Shown: positions 1-6,818 of the stretch, in pieces | Layout: the number at the start of each line of letters is the position of its first letter | Position numbering within the stretch: the first letter of the stretch is position 1 | Assembly (NCBI GenBank): GCA_944326475.1 | Contig: CALVEC010000017.1 | Span: forward strand, 1 to 49,521 | DNA from: Candidatus Gastranaerophilales bacterium | GTDB taxonomy: Bacteria > Cyanobacteriota > Vampirovibrionia > Gastranaerophilales > Gastranaerophilaceae | DNA: 49,521 bases | Direction of reading: 5' to 3' | Program-made: the position numbers and the translations under genes | The notes under the pieces: model-generated | What the model saw: the letters and a program-made list of their open reading frames with translations, nothing else | Database searches by the model: none | What the model was told of the DNA's origin: nothing

Positions 1-67
1 AGGGTGAGGGGGCAAGAGCGTGTTTTTCTGCTATTTACAGCGCGTTATTTAGAAACAATAAATTAAT

Positions 68-203
68 AAACCCTCACCCCCAGCCCCTCTCCCAAAGAGA
101 GGGGAGTATAGGTTTAACCCTCACCCCAGCCCTCTCCCAAAGAGAGGGGAGTATAGGTTTAACCCTCACCCCAGCCCCTCTCCCGTCGGAGAGGGGAGCA
201 CAG
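68..203. repeat. Three tandem copies of a GC-rich palindromic repeat
   Basis: Three head-to-tail units of about 45 bp, each starting AACCCTCACCCCAGCCC. The first two contain CTCTCCCAAAGAGAGGGG and end in a shared tail; the third has CTCTCCCGTCGGAGAGGGG, so the loop changes while the stem is kept. Diverged single copies lie at 6168-6206 and, inverted, near 23918-23956; the first 16 bases of the window look like the end of another copy. Units are contiguous without unique spacers, so this is not a CRISPR array. Confidence 0.85.
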
Positions 204-212
204 ATTACCCCC

Positions 213-395
213 GCCGACCTTTGCAAAGCGAGTTACAGAAAGTTAATTAAACAACGATTAGTCTCATCTGTTTGAGCAGCCCGTAGTTATTTTCAAGGTC
301 TTTAATTTGTTTATGATTTTTTGCGAAAATATGGGCTGCGAGTTATGAGACTCGGGTGCAATTTACTTTCTGTATGAGCGAAGCAGCAGGTCGGC
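213..395 (+). repeat. Family A nested inverted repeat, copy 1 (183 bp)
   Basis: The ends are GCCGACCT and AGGTCGGC. Inside them are further matched arms: ACAGAAAGT with ACTTTCTGT, AGTCTCAT with ATGAGACT, and GCAGCCC with GGGCTGC, around a loop of about 50 nt. Four other copies are in this window. It is followed at 410-440 by a hairpin with a perfect 14-bp stem (CCACCCGTTCTTTG with its complement) that also follows copies 2 and 3 and, diverged, copy 5. No gene lies between 1 and 971. Confidence 0.9.
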
Positions 396-480
396 ATGTT
401 TCTTAGGCTCCACCCGTTCTTTGCGTCAAAGAATGGGTGGAACAAAAAGTTATAAGCGTATTTTTCCGCAAAAAACTTCT

Positions 481-812
481 GTCATCCTGAAGCGGATTTG
501 CCTTCTTTTTCGGCTGAGCTGAGGCGAAGCCTGAAAAATGGCGTCACGACTATACACTAAGTATGCATATTCGCAATTGTCTGTAAATAGTGACACTCGG
601 CTCCACCCGCCTCTTGAATTTCCTTCTCGCTCGAAAAGTTTCGCCTTTTGTGCTGCTCTGCCGTCTTGTTTATTTACGGATTATTCTGCTCTCTACGCTC
701 CTGACGTTCGTTACAAAATCCTTTGGATTTTTGTCACTCACTACGGAGCTCGAGATGTTACGGGCTCGCTCGCCCTTTGGGCTCGACTCCGCCCTACAGA
801 AAATCCGGCACA
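481..812. repeat. Modular repeat: flank module plus core (copy 1)
   Basis: Bases 481-596 are a flank module starting GTCATCCTGAAGCGG that recurs in the same orientation at 10791-10905 and, inverted, near 18420-18545. Bases about 615-810 are a core found again at about 10950-11145, but there in the opposite orientation relative to the flank. Open frames across it are repeat-derived and have no ribosome-binding site; I do not call them genes. Confidence 0.8.
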
Positions 813-971
813 ATAACATGAAATTATTGATTTAAAAAAAATCATTCTTATACTAAATATCAGGTTGTTACAAGTGATTAATATTCCATCGTTTAAATAA
901 CAATATTTCAGCAAAAAATGTTTTTATTAAATTGATGGAAGAATTTGAAAAAAGTAAATAGAGGTTCTTAC

Positions 972-1133
972 ATGAAAAACAAAAATGTAAAATACAACAT
1001 CAATTCGTTTCTTGCAACAAGAAACTATGACGTCGAAGTACTCGAGTACGTTCCGAAAATCAGACAGTCTTTGCCGAAGATTAAACTAAAAAATCTTCCG
1101 CAGCTCAACTTGCAGCTTGAACTCGCAGGTTAG
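972..1133 (+). CDS. Small hypothetical protein (53 aa)
   Basis: I start at ATG 972, which has AGAGG seven bases upstream; an in-frame TTG at 945 has no such site. The product is short, basic and rich in Leu, Asn and Lys, with a C-terminal stretch of repeated leucine-containing segments (SLPKIKLKNLPQLNLQLEL). There is no signal peptide or membrane segment. I do not recognise a family. It converges on the next gene: the two stop codons overlap by 4 bp. Short, lineage-restricted proteins of this kind are common in reduced gut genomes, so the call rests on the ribosome-binding site and good codon use alone. Confidence 0.5.
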   Translation: MKNKNVKYNINSFLATRNYDVEVLEYVPKIRQSLPKIKLKNLPQLNLQLELAG

Positions 1134-1339
1134 TTCAGAGCAAGAAAATTGTGCACCGGTTTTATGCGCACAAAATATTCCTGAATGCCGCTGTTCAATA
1201 CTCTTTCAAGATTCTTAACAGCCTCGGATTCTGTTTTGCCGTAGCCGATTAACTTCTTCATAATACAGTTTGCAATAAAAACGTGGTTGTTCCTGCTTTT
1301 GTAGATAAGAGCGGGGTATTCGATGTATGCTGAATCCAT
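1130..1339 (-). CDS. HicB-like (UPF0150-type) small protein, orphan
   Basis: About 69 residues. The pattern YPALIYKS...HVFIANC...LIGYGKTESEAVKNLERVL matches the compact HicB/UPF0150 fold, in which a partial RNase-H-like sheet is followed by a helix with the Gly-x-Thr-x-x-Glu-Ala signature. HicB proteins usually neutralise a HicA mRNA interferase. No HicA-like gene is next to it: the neighbour at 972-1133 lacks the HicA His motif. It may be a solitary regulator or the survivor of a lost toxin-antitoxin pair. ATG 1339 is chosen over GTG 1345 because AGAGG lies five bases before the ATG. Family assignment is by sequence pattern only. Confidence 0.6.
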   Translation of the reverse strand: MDSAYIEYPALIYKSRNNHVFIANCIMKKLIGYGKTESEAVKNLERVLNSGIQEYFVRIKPVHNFLALN

Positions 1340-1478
1340 GGGCACCTCTGACTTTTTCTTTGTATTATCGGCTGTTTTTCTGTAATTCTTTAAAAAATCC
1401 GCCCAAAAATCAGAAAAATCATATTTTGGATGTATTTGTATTAAAATGGATAAAAATACATTATTTTAAAGGTACGGT

Positions 1479-1838
1479 ATGTTTCAAACAGGCGTGGATA
1501 TTGAAGATATTTCAAGATTTGAGAACAAAACCCTTGAATCCGATTCACATTTTTTAAATAGGATTTTTACTAAAAATGAGCTTGATTACTGCTTTTCAAA
1601 CGCATTGCCCGCAAAACATCTTGCGGCAAGATTCTGTGCAAAAGAAGCAGTTGTGAAAGCTTTGAGCAACATTATTGACAAAAATATCTCTTACTCTCAA
1701 ATAGAAATTTTGAAAAAAGAAAACGGTTCGCCCTATGTAAATCTCCTCGGCTGCGGCGAAAAAATAGAAATCTCAATTTCTCTGTCCCACGACAGAGAAA
1801 AAGCGATAGCTTTCGCAATTGCAAAAAAAATTGATTAA
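1479..1838 (+). CDS. acpS: Holo-[acyl-carrier-protein] synthase AcpS
   Basis: This 119-residue protein has the normal AcpS length and both signature blocks. GVDIEDISRF at residues 5-14 holds the Mg-binding Asp7. ARFCAKEAVVKAL holds Glu56, the second metal and catalytic acid. SLSHDREKAIAFA near the C-terminus is the usual closing strand and helix. The enzyme moves 4'-phosphopantetheine from CoA to the serine of acyl carrier protein, activating it for fatty-acid synthesis in the cytoplasm. AAAGG lies six bases before the ATG. It is monocistronic here; upstream is the divergent HicB-like gene. All key residues are present. Confidence 0.93.
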   Translation: MFQTGVDIEDISRFENKTLESDSHFLNRIFTKNELDYCFSNALPAKHLAARFCAKEAVVKALSNIIDKNISYSQIEILKKENGSPYVNLLGCGEKIEISISLSHDREKAIAFAIAKKID

Positions 1839-1952
1839 TTTTAAAAAGTCAATTCTTACAAAAAAAACAAGCTTAAACCCTTTAAAAACAATTGTTTCAG
1901 GCAAACGCGCCCAGGTTTAACCCTTGCTGCACTTGCGTTTGAACCGTACCAT

Positions 1953-2029
1953 GCGCCCTATATAAAGAATAATATAATAATAGTTAATAGTATACTATAT
2001 ACTATTATTATATTCTTTATAATGGGCGT
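1953..2029. repeat. Long AT-rich inverted repeat (hairpin or cruciform)
   Basis: The two arms (GCGCCC...ATAAAGAATA and its complement ending GGGCG) pair over about 28 bp with one 3-nt bulge. The centre contains a second perfect palindrome, ATAGTATACTAT. It lies 115 bp after acpS at the edge of the accessory region. It lacks a U-tract in the right place, so it does not look like a terminator. Confidence 0.75.
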
Positions 2030-2446
2030 TTTTGGAAAAATTTTAGGGCTGAAAACCTGTACCGGAGAGCGTTTCGACGCTGGCGGTTTTTTGGGATTTT
2101 CAAAATGGGGTTGTATCCCTTTTGTGACAAGGATTTCCAGGATTTTAGAAAAAATAATTGTAACATTTTTTTTACATTTTTTTTGATTATTTTGATTATT
2201 TTGATTTTACGGACGACAGGGTTGCGGAGCGTAAAAAGGGCTGTTATACTGAGGATGTTCTTATTGAAGTTGGTGCTTAATATCCTGCAAGGCGCGCCCG
2301 CTGTAGAACAGTCCCTGAGGAGGCATTGCTTTTTGCAATGCAAGAGGCAGTATTGCCGGTCGTGTTTTTCCGAAAAACCGGCACTCCGAAAGGGTTATAG
2401 AGTTCTTGTGTCCAAATCACGGAATTTCAGGAGAGGTGGAGAGACT
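2030..2446. other. Non-coding stretch before the prophage remnant
   Basis: No supported gene. A plus-strand frame is open from 2105 into the next gene, but its first 114 codons have no ribosome-binding site and include low-complexity TTTTGATTAT runs near 2180-2207. Two short hairpins are visible: GCATTGC-TTTTT-GCAATGC near 2320, and a GCCGGT/ACCGGC stem near 2356-2383. This may be decayed phage sequence. Confidence 0.5.
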
Positions 2447-2848
2447 ATGTTGAGGTGTTGTTCGGTAAATTTTTTACCGGAGACAAAATTTGTACTGCCC
2501 GCAAAGGGTAATTTATACCGCTGTTTTGAATACGGGGTTTGTCCGCAATGCGGAACTCCGATCTCGCGTATCATCCGGCAGGACGCCCGCTACAACCTTA
2601 CGGCATTCCAGCGTTCAGGAATAAAAGCGGTACGGGAATTGTCAAAAGCTAAAAGCGAACGTCAACGCGCAAATAATGTGCTTATGACCGGTTCATACTC
2701 AAATCAGCACTACTGCTACGGCACTTTCCGGATTTCAAGAAAAAAAGACCATCGCGGAAATACCGTCTATATTCAGCAAAAATGCAATTTTAACAATCAG
2801 GTGCTGGATTTGAACGAGGTTGAAACAAGGTATTACAGCTTGTTTTAG
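2447..2848 (+). CDS. Cys-rich zinc-ribbon-like hypothetical protein, probably phage-derived
   Basis: I start at ATG 2447, preceded by GGTGG at seven bases; the open frame extends upstream without a site. The 133-residue product has a clear CPQCGT knuckle around residue 31 and further cysteines near the N-terminus (CCSVNF) and in the second half (NQHYCYGTF, QQKCNF), so one or two zinc sites are plausible. It is basic, which fits nucleic-acid binding. I do not recognise the family. Its position upstream of tail genes suggests a phage accessory or regulatory protein, but a family A repeat separates them. Confidence 0.5.
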   Translation: MLRCCSVNFLPETKFVLPAKGNLYRCFEYGVCPQCGTPISRIIRQDARYNLTAFQRSGIKAVRELSKAKSERQRANNVLMTGSYSNQHYCYGTFRISRKKDHRGNTVYIQQKCNFNNQVLDLNEVETRYYSLF

Positions 2849-2910
2849 AGCGGGCTTAATGTCATGCTGGCGGATTATTTTATTTTTCCATTTCACGCAT
2901 GTAGCAACCC

Positions 2911-3092
2911 GCCGACCTTTGCATAGCGAATTACAGAAAGTTAATTAAACAACGGTTAGTCTCATCTGTTTGAGCAGCCCGTAGTTATTTTCAAGGTCTT
3001 TAATTTGTTTATGATTTTTGCGGAAATATGGGCTGCGAGTTATGAGACTCGAGTGCAATTTACTTTCTGTATGAGCGGCGCAGCAGGTCGGC
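2911..3092 (+). repeat. Family A nested inverted repeat, copy 2 (182 bp)
   Basis: Same end and internal arms as copy 1. This copy also carries the conserved upstream flank TTTCACGCATGTAGCAAC and the downstream 14-bp CCACCCGTTCTTTG hairpin. A 65-codon minus-strand frame crosses it, but single-base length differences break that frame in copies 1, 4 and 5. Confidence 0.9.
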
Positions 3093-3182
3093 ATGTTTCT
3101 TAGGCTCCACCCGTTCTTTGCGCCAAAGAATGGGTGGAACAAAAAGCTATAATCGTATTTTTCAGCTTTTAACTTTATTCCG

Positions 3183-3244
3183 TAGGTTTTGGTAATCCCC
3201 GATTACCGAAACATTTTGTCTAAATTAAAATTTACCGCAACCTG
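3183..3244. repeat. Family B double palindrome, copy 1
   Basis: The first half pairs GGTTTTGGTAATC with GATTACCGAAAC across CCC. It is followed by an AAATTAAAATTTACCGCAACC module. The same two modules, together or singly, recur at 10542-10576, 11234-11262, 12351-12419, 18577-18615, 24637-24664 and 37215-37242. Confidence 0.75.
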
Positions 3245-3275
3245 TTATGCGCAAAAGAAAACTAACGGAGCAATT

Positions 3276-3659
3276 ATGCAAACAAAACAAATACAAACAG
3301 GGATTTCAGGTTTGCTTGAACAAATCGGGCGTCCGTATGAAATGTTCAACGAAGACGGCACGTATCAAGGCTGTTTTTACCCGATACAATATGTGTATCC
3401 CGAAAAACCGCGTTACAAACTGCGCTCCAAAGATGACGACAAAAACTATTTTTACGGGTTAAGCAAAATTAAAAAACATTGCACGCGGGTTGAAACGCCC
3501 GAAACCGGAGATATAATCGTAACCCGCTACAAAGATGAGCTGCACGTCGCACTTTACTTTGAATACGGCAAGATTATACACGTGTTTCGCGGTCACACAC
3601 TGCAAATCGGGCGTTTAAAACTTTTTAAGGATTATTTAATTTTTAGGGTGAATAAATGA
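3276..3659 (+). CDS. NlpC/P60-like phage tail assembly protein
   Basis: The ATG at 3276 has GGAG five bases upstream; the earlier in-frame start at 3189 lies in a repeat and is rejected. The 127-residue product has a single cysteine in GCFYPIQYVYP near residue 35 and a later GDIIVTRYKDELHVALYF, matching the Cys...GDI...His order of NlpC/P60 cysteine peptidases. In lambda-like phages the equivalent protein (gpK family) sits just before tail tip genes. The stop overlaps the next start by 4 bp (ATGA), so the two are translationally coupled. The canonical D-C-S around the nucleophile is not present, so peptidase activity is uncertain; a purely structural role is possible. Confidence 0.6.
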   Translation: MQTKQIQTGISGLLEQIGRPYEMFNEDGTYQGCFYPIQYVYPEKPRYKLRSKDDDKNYFYGLSKIKKHCTRVETPETGDIIVTRYKDELHVALYFEYGKIIHVFRGHTLQIGRLKLFKDYLIFRVNK

Positions 3660-6052
3660 TTGTATCATCAATAGTATCAGCAGTTACAGCAGTAGCAGCA
3701 ATAATCAGTTCAACGACAATCGGCGCTGCAACTGCATTCACAATCGGCGCACTATCCGTCACATGGGGCGCAATCGCAAGCGCTACTGTGCTTTTTGGCG
3801 GAGTTGCGCTATCAATAATGACTAAAAAGAGCGGCGGCTACTCATCGCCGACCTACGAAGGTATAAAACAAACACAAACCAATCAAGACTTGCCGATACC
3901 GCTTCTGTACGGCACCTGCAAGGTTGCAGGCAACAGAATCTGGCAGGACGAAAACGCTGCACAAACAGTAAAACGTATTGTGGCATTTGCGGAAGGCGAG
4001 ATTAGCGGCTTTGATGAAATAAAGCTCAATGACATACCGATAGCGGAAATCAGCGGTATAAGCGTAAACCGTTACTACGGCACCGATGACCAGATTGTCG
4101 ACCCGATTATCGGCGGCTCCACGCAGGAAGAACGCGCCGAAAAAGTCGGCAGCCTGAGACGCATTGCATACCTCGCAATCAGCGTGCCCCGCACCTCGAA
4201 AATTGATGTGAATTACAACCTTACCGCAGTTGTTAAAGGACGAAAAATCAGGGTTTACACCACAAAAAACCAGTATACGGTTAAATACAGCGAAAACCCC
4301 GCGTGGGTAATGTTTGATTTTCTGACATCATACAACGGGCTCGGACTCGGACTAAACAACGACGGCACTGTAAACGACGACCTGATTGAAGAACTGTTTG
4401 ACCTCGAAAGCTTTATCGAATCCGCCGCATTCTGCGATGAACTTGTAGACGGAGTGCCCCGCTTTACTTTCAACATGATTTTTGACAGCCAGACATCCGC
4501 AAGAAACTTAATTGATGAGATTTATCGGTCTTGCCGCGGCGGGCTGTTTACAAAAAACGGAAAATTGCAGTTCAAAATTGACAAAGCTGAGCCGGTCAGC
4601 AAAATATTCCATGCGCAAGACATTGTCAAAGGTTCTGAAACCTTCTCAACAATTGCGTCAGAAGACCACTATGACATCCTGAAATGTATTTATGTAAGCC
4701 CTGAGCACGAATGGCAAAAGGTGGAAGCTTACGCGGAGGTTCCTGAATACAAAGACGGAGTGCCGGTTGAACACACTGTGAATGTGTACTCCGTCACAAA
4801 TTTCAATCAGGCAAGCAGACTGGCGTGGTACTACGTAAACTCAAAGGTCTTGCAGCCCTACTACGGCAGCTTTAAGACTGACTACAGAGCCTACGATATT
4901 GAAGTCGGCGACGTTATTCAGTTTGACAGCCTGCTTATGGGGCTTAGCAGCTACACCGTAAAGGTCACAAGCATAAGCGACGACGGCACCGGCACTTATA
5001 CAATTAATTGGCGGACATACGACGCGCGGCTTTACGACGACACACTCGGCAGCAAAGAGCCTTACGTACTTGTCTCAAACCTTGAAGACTACTACGACAC
5101 TCCCGACGATGTTCAGGGATTTAACGTTGTACAGTCAAACAACATCTTTAACTACGTCTGGAAACCGACAACCTCAAAAAACGACCGCTACGAAATTCGC
5201 TGCGGTGAAAGCTGGGAATCAGGCGAAGTTTATGTGAAAAATTTCTCCGGAACATCAACCTCCGCGCCCATCAGGTCAAAAGGGCTTTTTAAATTCTGGA
5301 TTAAGGCGTTTAACGGATACAACTACTCCAAAAACGCAGCCCTTGACGTCGTTTACGTCGACTCGGTACCCGAGCTTAACACAATAGTGAATATTGACAT
5401 CCTTGACGATATGCAGGGCGTTTTGAGCGAGTCTTTGAAAGAATTTCATAAGACTTTGAAATTCAAAACAGATAACGTTTTATGGCACACCACAGAAGAC
5501 GCCTGGGGCGAAGGCGACATGTACTACCAAAACGGCGGCTACTGGGGCGCGAATGTCTTTAAAGAGGGCACTTATGAGAGTCAGGTGTACGACATTGGCG
5601 CAAATCTTGTCTGCATAGTGTCAGGGTCAATAAAATACAGCAGCCCCGACGATCAAAGCAGCGCTGTTGTAGAATGGGCATACTCCAGCGACGGAGAAAC
5701 ATTTTCAAACTGGACTATTGTCAACACCGGCGAATACACGTTCAGGTATTGCAAGTTCAGAATTTCTATTGAATCCCCGAACGGCGTGCAGGTAATCGTT
5801 TCAGAATGCACAGCAAACATAGACGTTCCGGACAAGGAAATCAATCTTGAACTTGAAATCACCGACACGCAGGGCTTGACTGTCGAGTACGATTTTCTTG
5901 CACCGCCGTCGATTGTTGCGACAGTCAACGATAATAATGACGCGTACGTGGTAGTCACAGAAAAAACGAATACCTACGCGGTTATCAAGGCGTACACAAA
6001 CGCAGGACAGCTCTGTACCTGCAAGCTCAGCCTGCGTGCCAAGGGGTACTAG
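3656..6052 (+). CDS. Phage tail tip / host-specificity J-like protein
   Basis: 798 residues. The N-terminal 60 or so are hydrophobic and Ala/Ser/Thr rich. Next comes a tail-tip region with QDLPIPLLYGTCKVAGN, RIVAFAEGEISGFDEI and YLAISVPRT, and then PAWVMFDFLTS-YNGLGLG and RFTFNMIFDSQTSARNLIDEI, all typical of the phage tail protein family that includes lambda gpJ. A beta-rich region with fibronectin-like repeats follows (about 470-560 and beyond). Such proteins form the tail tip and recognise the host surface. It is coupled to the NlpC/P60-like gene. No capsid, portal, terminase or lysis gene is visible, so this is a partial prophage or a retained tail module. The reading frame is intact. Confidence 0.8.
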   Translation: MIVSSIVSAVTAVAAIISSTTIGAATAFTIGALSVTWGAIASATVLFGGVALSIMTKKSGGYSSPTYEGIKQTQTNQDLPIPLLYGTCKVAGNRIWQDENAAQTVKRIVAFAEGEISGFDEIKLNDIPIAEISGISVNRYYGTDDQIVDPIIGGSTQEERAEKVGSLRRIAYLAISVPRTSKIDVNYNLTAVVKGRKIRVYTTKNQYTVKYSENPAWVMFDFLTSYNGLGLGLNNDGTVNDDLIEELFDLESFIESAAFCDELVDGVPRFTFNMIFDSQTSARNLIDEIYRSCRGGLFTKNGKLQFKIDKAEPVSKIFHAQDIVKGSETFSTIASEDHYDILKCIYVSPEHEWQKVEAYAEVPEYKDGVPVEHTVNVYSVTNFNQASRLAWYYVNSKVLQPYYGSFKTDYRAYDIEVGDVIQFDSLLMGLSSYTVKVTSISDDGTGTYTINWRTYDARLYDDTLGSKEPYVLVSNLEDYYDTPDDVQGFNVVQSNNIFNYVWKPTTSKNDRYEIRCGESWESGEVYVKNFSGTSTSAPIRSKGLFKFWIKAFNGYNYSKNAALDVVYVDSVPELNTIVNIDILDDMQGVLSESLKEFHKTLKFKTDNVLWHTTEDAWGEGDMYYQNGGYWGANVFKEGTYESQVYDIGANLVCIVSGSIKYSSPDDQSSAVVEWAYSSDGETFSNWTIVNTGEYTFRYCKFRISIESPNGVQVIVSECTANIDVPDKEINLELEITDTQGLTVEYDFLAPPSIVATVNDNNDAYVVVTEKTNTYAVIKAYTNAGQLCTCKLSLRAKGY

Positions 6053-6090
6053 CAAAGCAGAGTGCGTCGTTTAGTCTGTAGCCGAGGTTA

Positions 6091-6206
6091 CGACAGGAGG
6101 ACACCCCCTGTAACCCCCGTTTGGTCTGAAAGATAGCAGGGTGTGGCTGGAGAATCAACCGTTCTGTTAACCCTCACCCCAGCCCTCTCCCAAAGGGAGA
6201 GGGAGA
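6091..6206. repeat. Family C and D palindromic repeats
   Basis: Bases 6091-6127 carry the family C hairpin, a purine arm followed by ACACCCCCTGTAACCCCCG. Other copies are near 23871-23905, 24183-24225, 31762-31801 and 37250-37293. Bases 6168-6206 carry one unit of the CCCTCACCCCAGCC repeat seen at 68-203. Confidence 0.75.
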
Positions 6207-6308
6207 ATAATTAAGCAAAATTCCTCTTTTTTTCTGCAACCGTTTCCCGGCGGAGAATTTCTACTGATATCCTTCCTCCGCCGTTTTTTTTACTTTTAAG
6301 GAGAATTA

Positions 6309-6818
6309 ATGACAAATACAGATTACAAAACAGTATCAAAATTGCTTTTCCCGGATGAAAATGAGAGCAATAAAAAGGCGTCTGAAAAATTTTCGGATTT
6401 GATAAGAGAGCAGGCATATGCACTAAAGCGGAAACATTTTCAACAACCGGAACCGGAGGAGAGTCTTGAACTGAAAAATTGCAGAGAGATTGCGGATTTT
6501 ATGAAAAAACACCTCGCCGCAGCAGGGAAAAAACAGGCTGTGCAAGACTTTCAAACCGGATTGAATTTGTTGAACGGATACAAAAACGAATCGCCGGTTG
6601 AGGCAAAAGTAAAACTTGAAGAGGATTCAGAATTTGGCGAAAAGACCTTTGCCGCGCTGTTTAATGTTCTTAAGAACTATCCCGTCAGCACCGTTGAAAG
6701 GTACGTGAGGCTTGGCGCAATTAACAACAAAATATGGAGCACAAAAAATGACACATCGATAGATACGGACAGTGAGGTTGAGCGCCTGACGGGCATTATG
6801 GAGGTTAAGGATGAGTAA
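6309..6818 (+). CDS. Hypothetical phage-region protein, weakly peptidoglycan-binding-like
   Basis: 169 residues, soluble, strongly charged and mostly helical by composition. AAGGAG lies five bases upstream of the ATG. The only recognisable stretch is EFGEKTFAALFNVLKNY (about residues 113-130), which recalls the GxKTxxAL helix of peptidoglycan-binding domains, followed by VERYVRLGAINNKIW. I do not assign a function. Its stop codon overlaps the next ATG by 8 bp, so it is translated together with the MuF-like protein; it could be a chaperone, scaffold or structural partner for it. Confidence 0.55.
   Translation: MTNTDYKTVSKLLFPDENESNKKASEKFSDLIREQAYALKRKHFQQPEPEESLELKNCREIADFMKKHLAAAGKKQAVQDFQTGLNLLNGYKNESPVEAKVKLEEDSEFGEKTFAALFNVLKNYPVSTVERYVRLGAINNKIWSTKNDTSIDTDSEVERLTGIMEVKDE

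Noticed and set aside
68-203. Possible short CRISPR array
   Set aside because: Units are contiguous and palindromic with no unique spacers, and no cas genes are present.
538-835. Two overlapping open frames of about 80-90 codons
   Set aside because: They lie wholly in a repeat that recurs at 10791-11150 and lack a ribosome-binding site.
2105-2446. N-terminal extension of the zinc-ribbon-like gene
   Set aside because: No ribosome-binding site, low-complexity Ile/Leu-rich translation, and a good site exists before ATG 2447.
2945-3142. 65-codon minus-strand frame, also open in the copy at 18034-18348
   Set aside because: It falls in family A repeats; single-base indels break the frame in copies 1, 4 and 5, while the paired arms are conserved.
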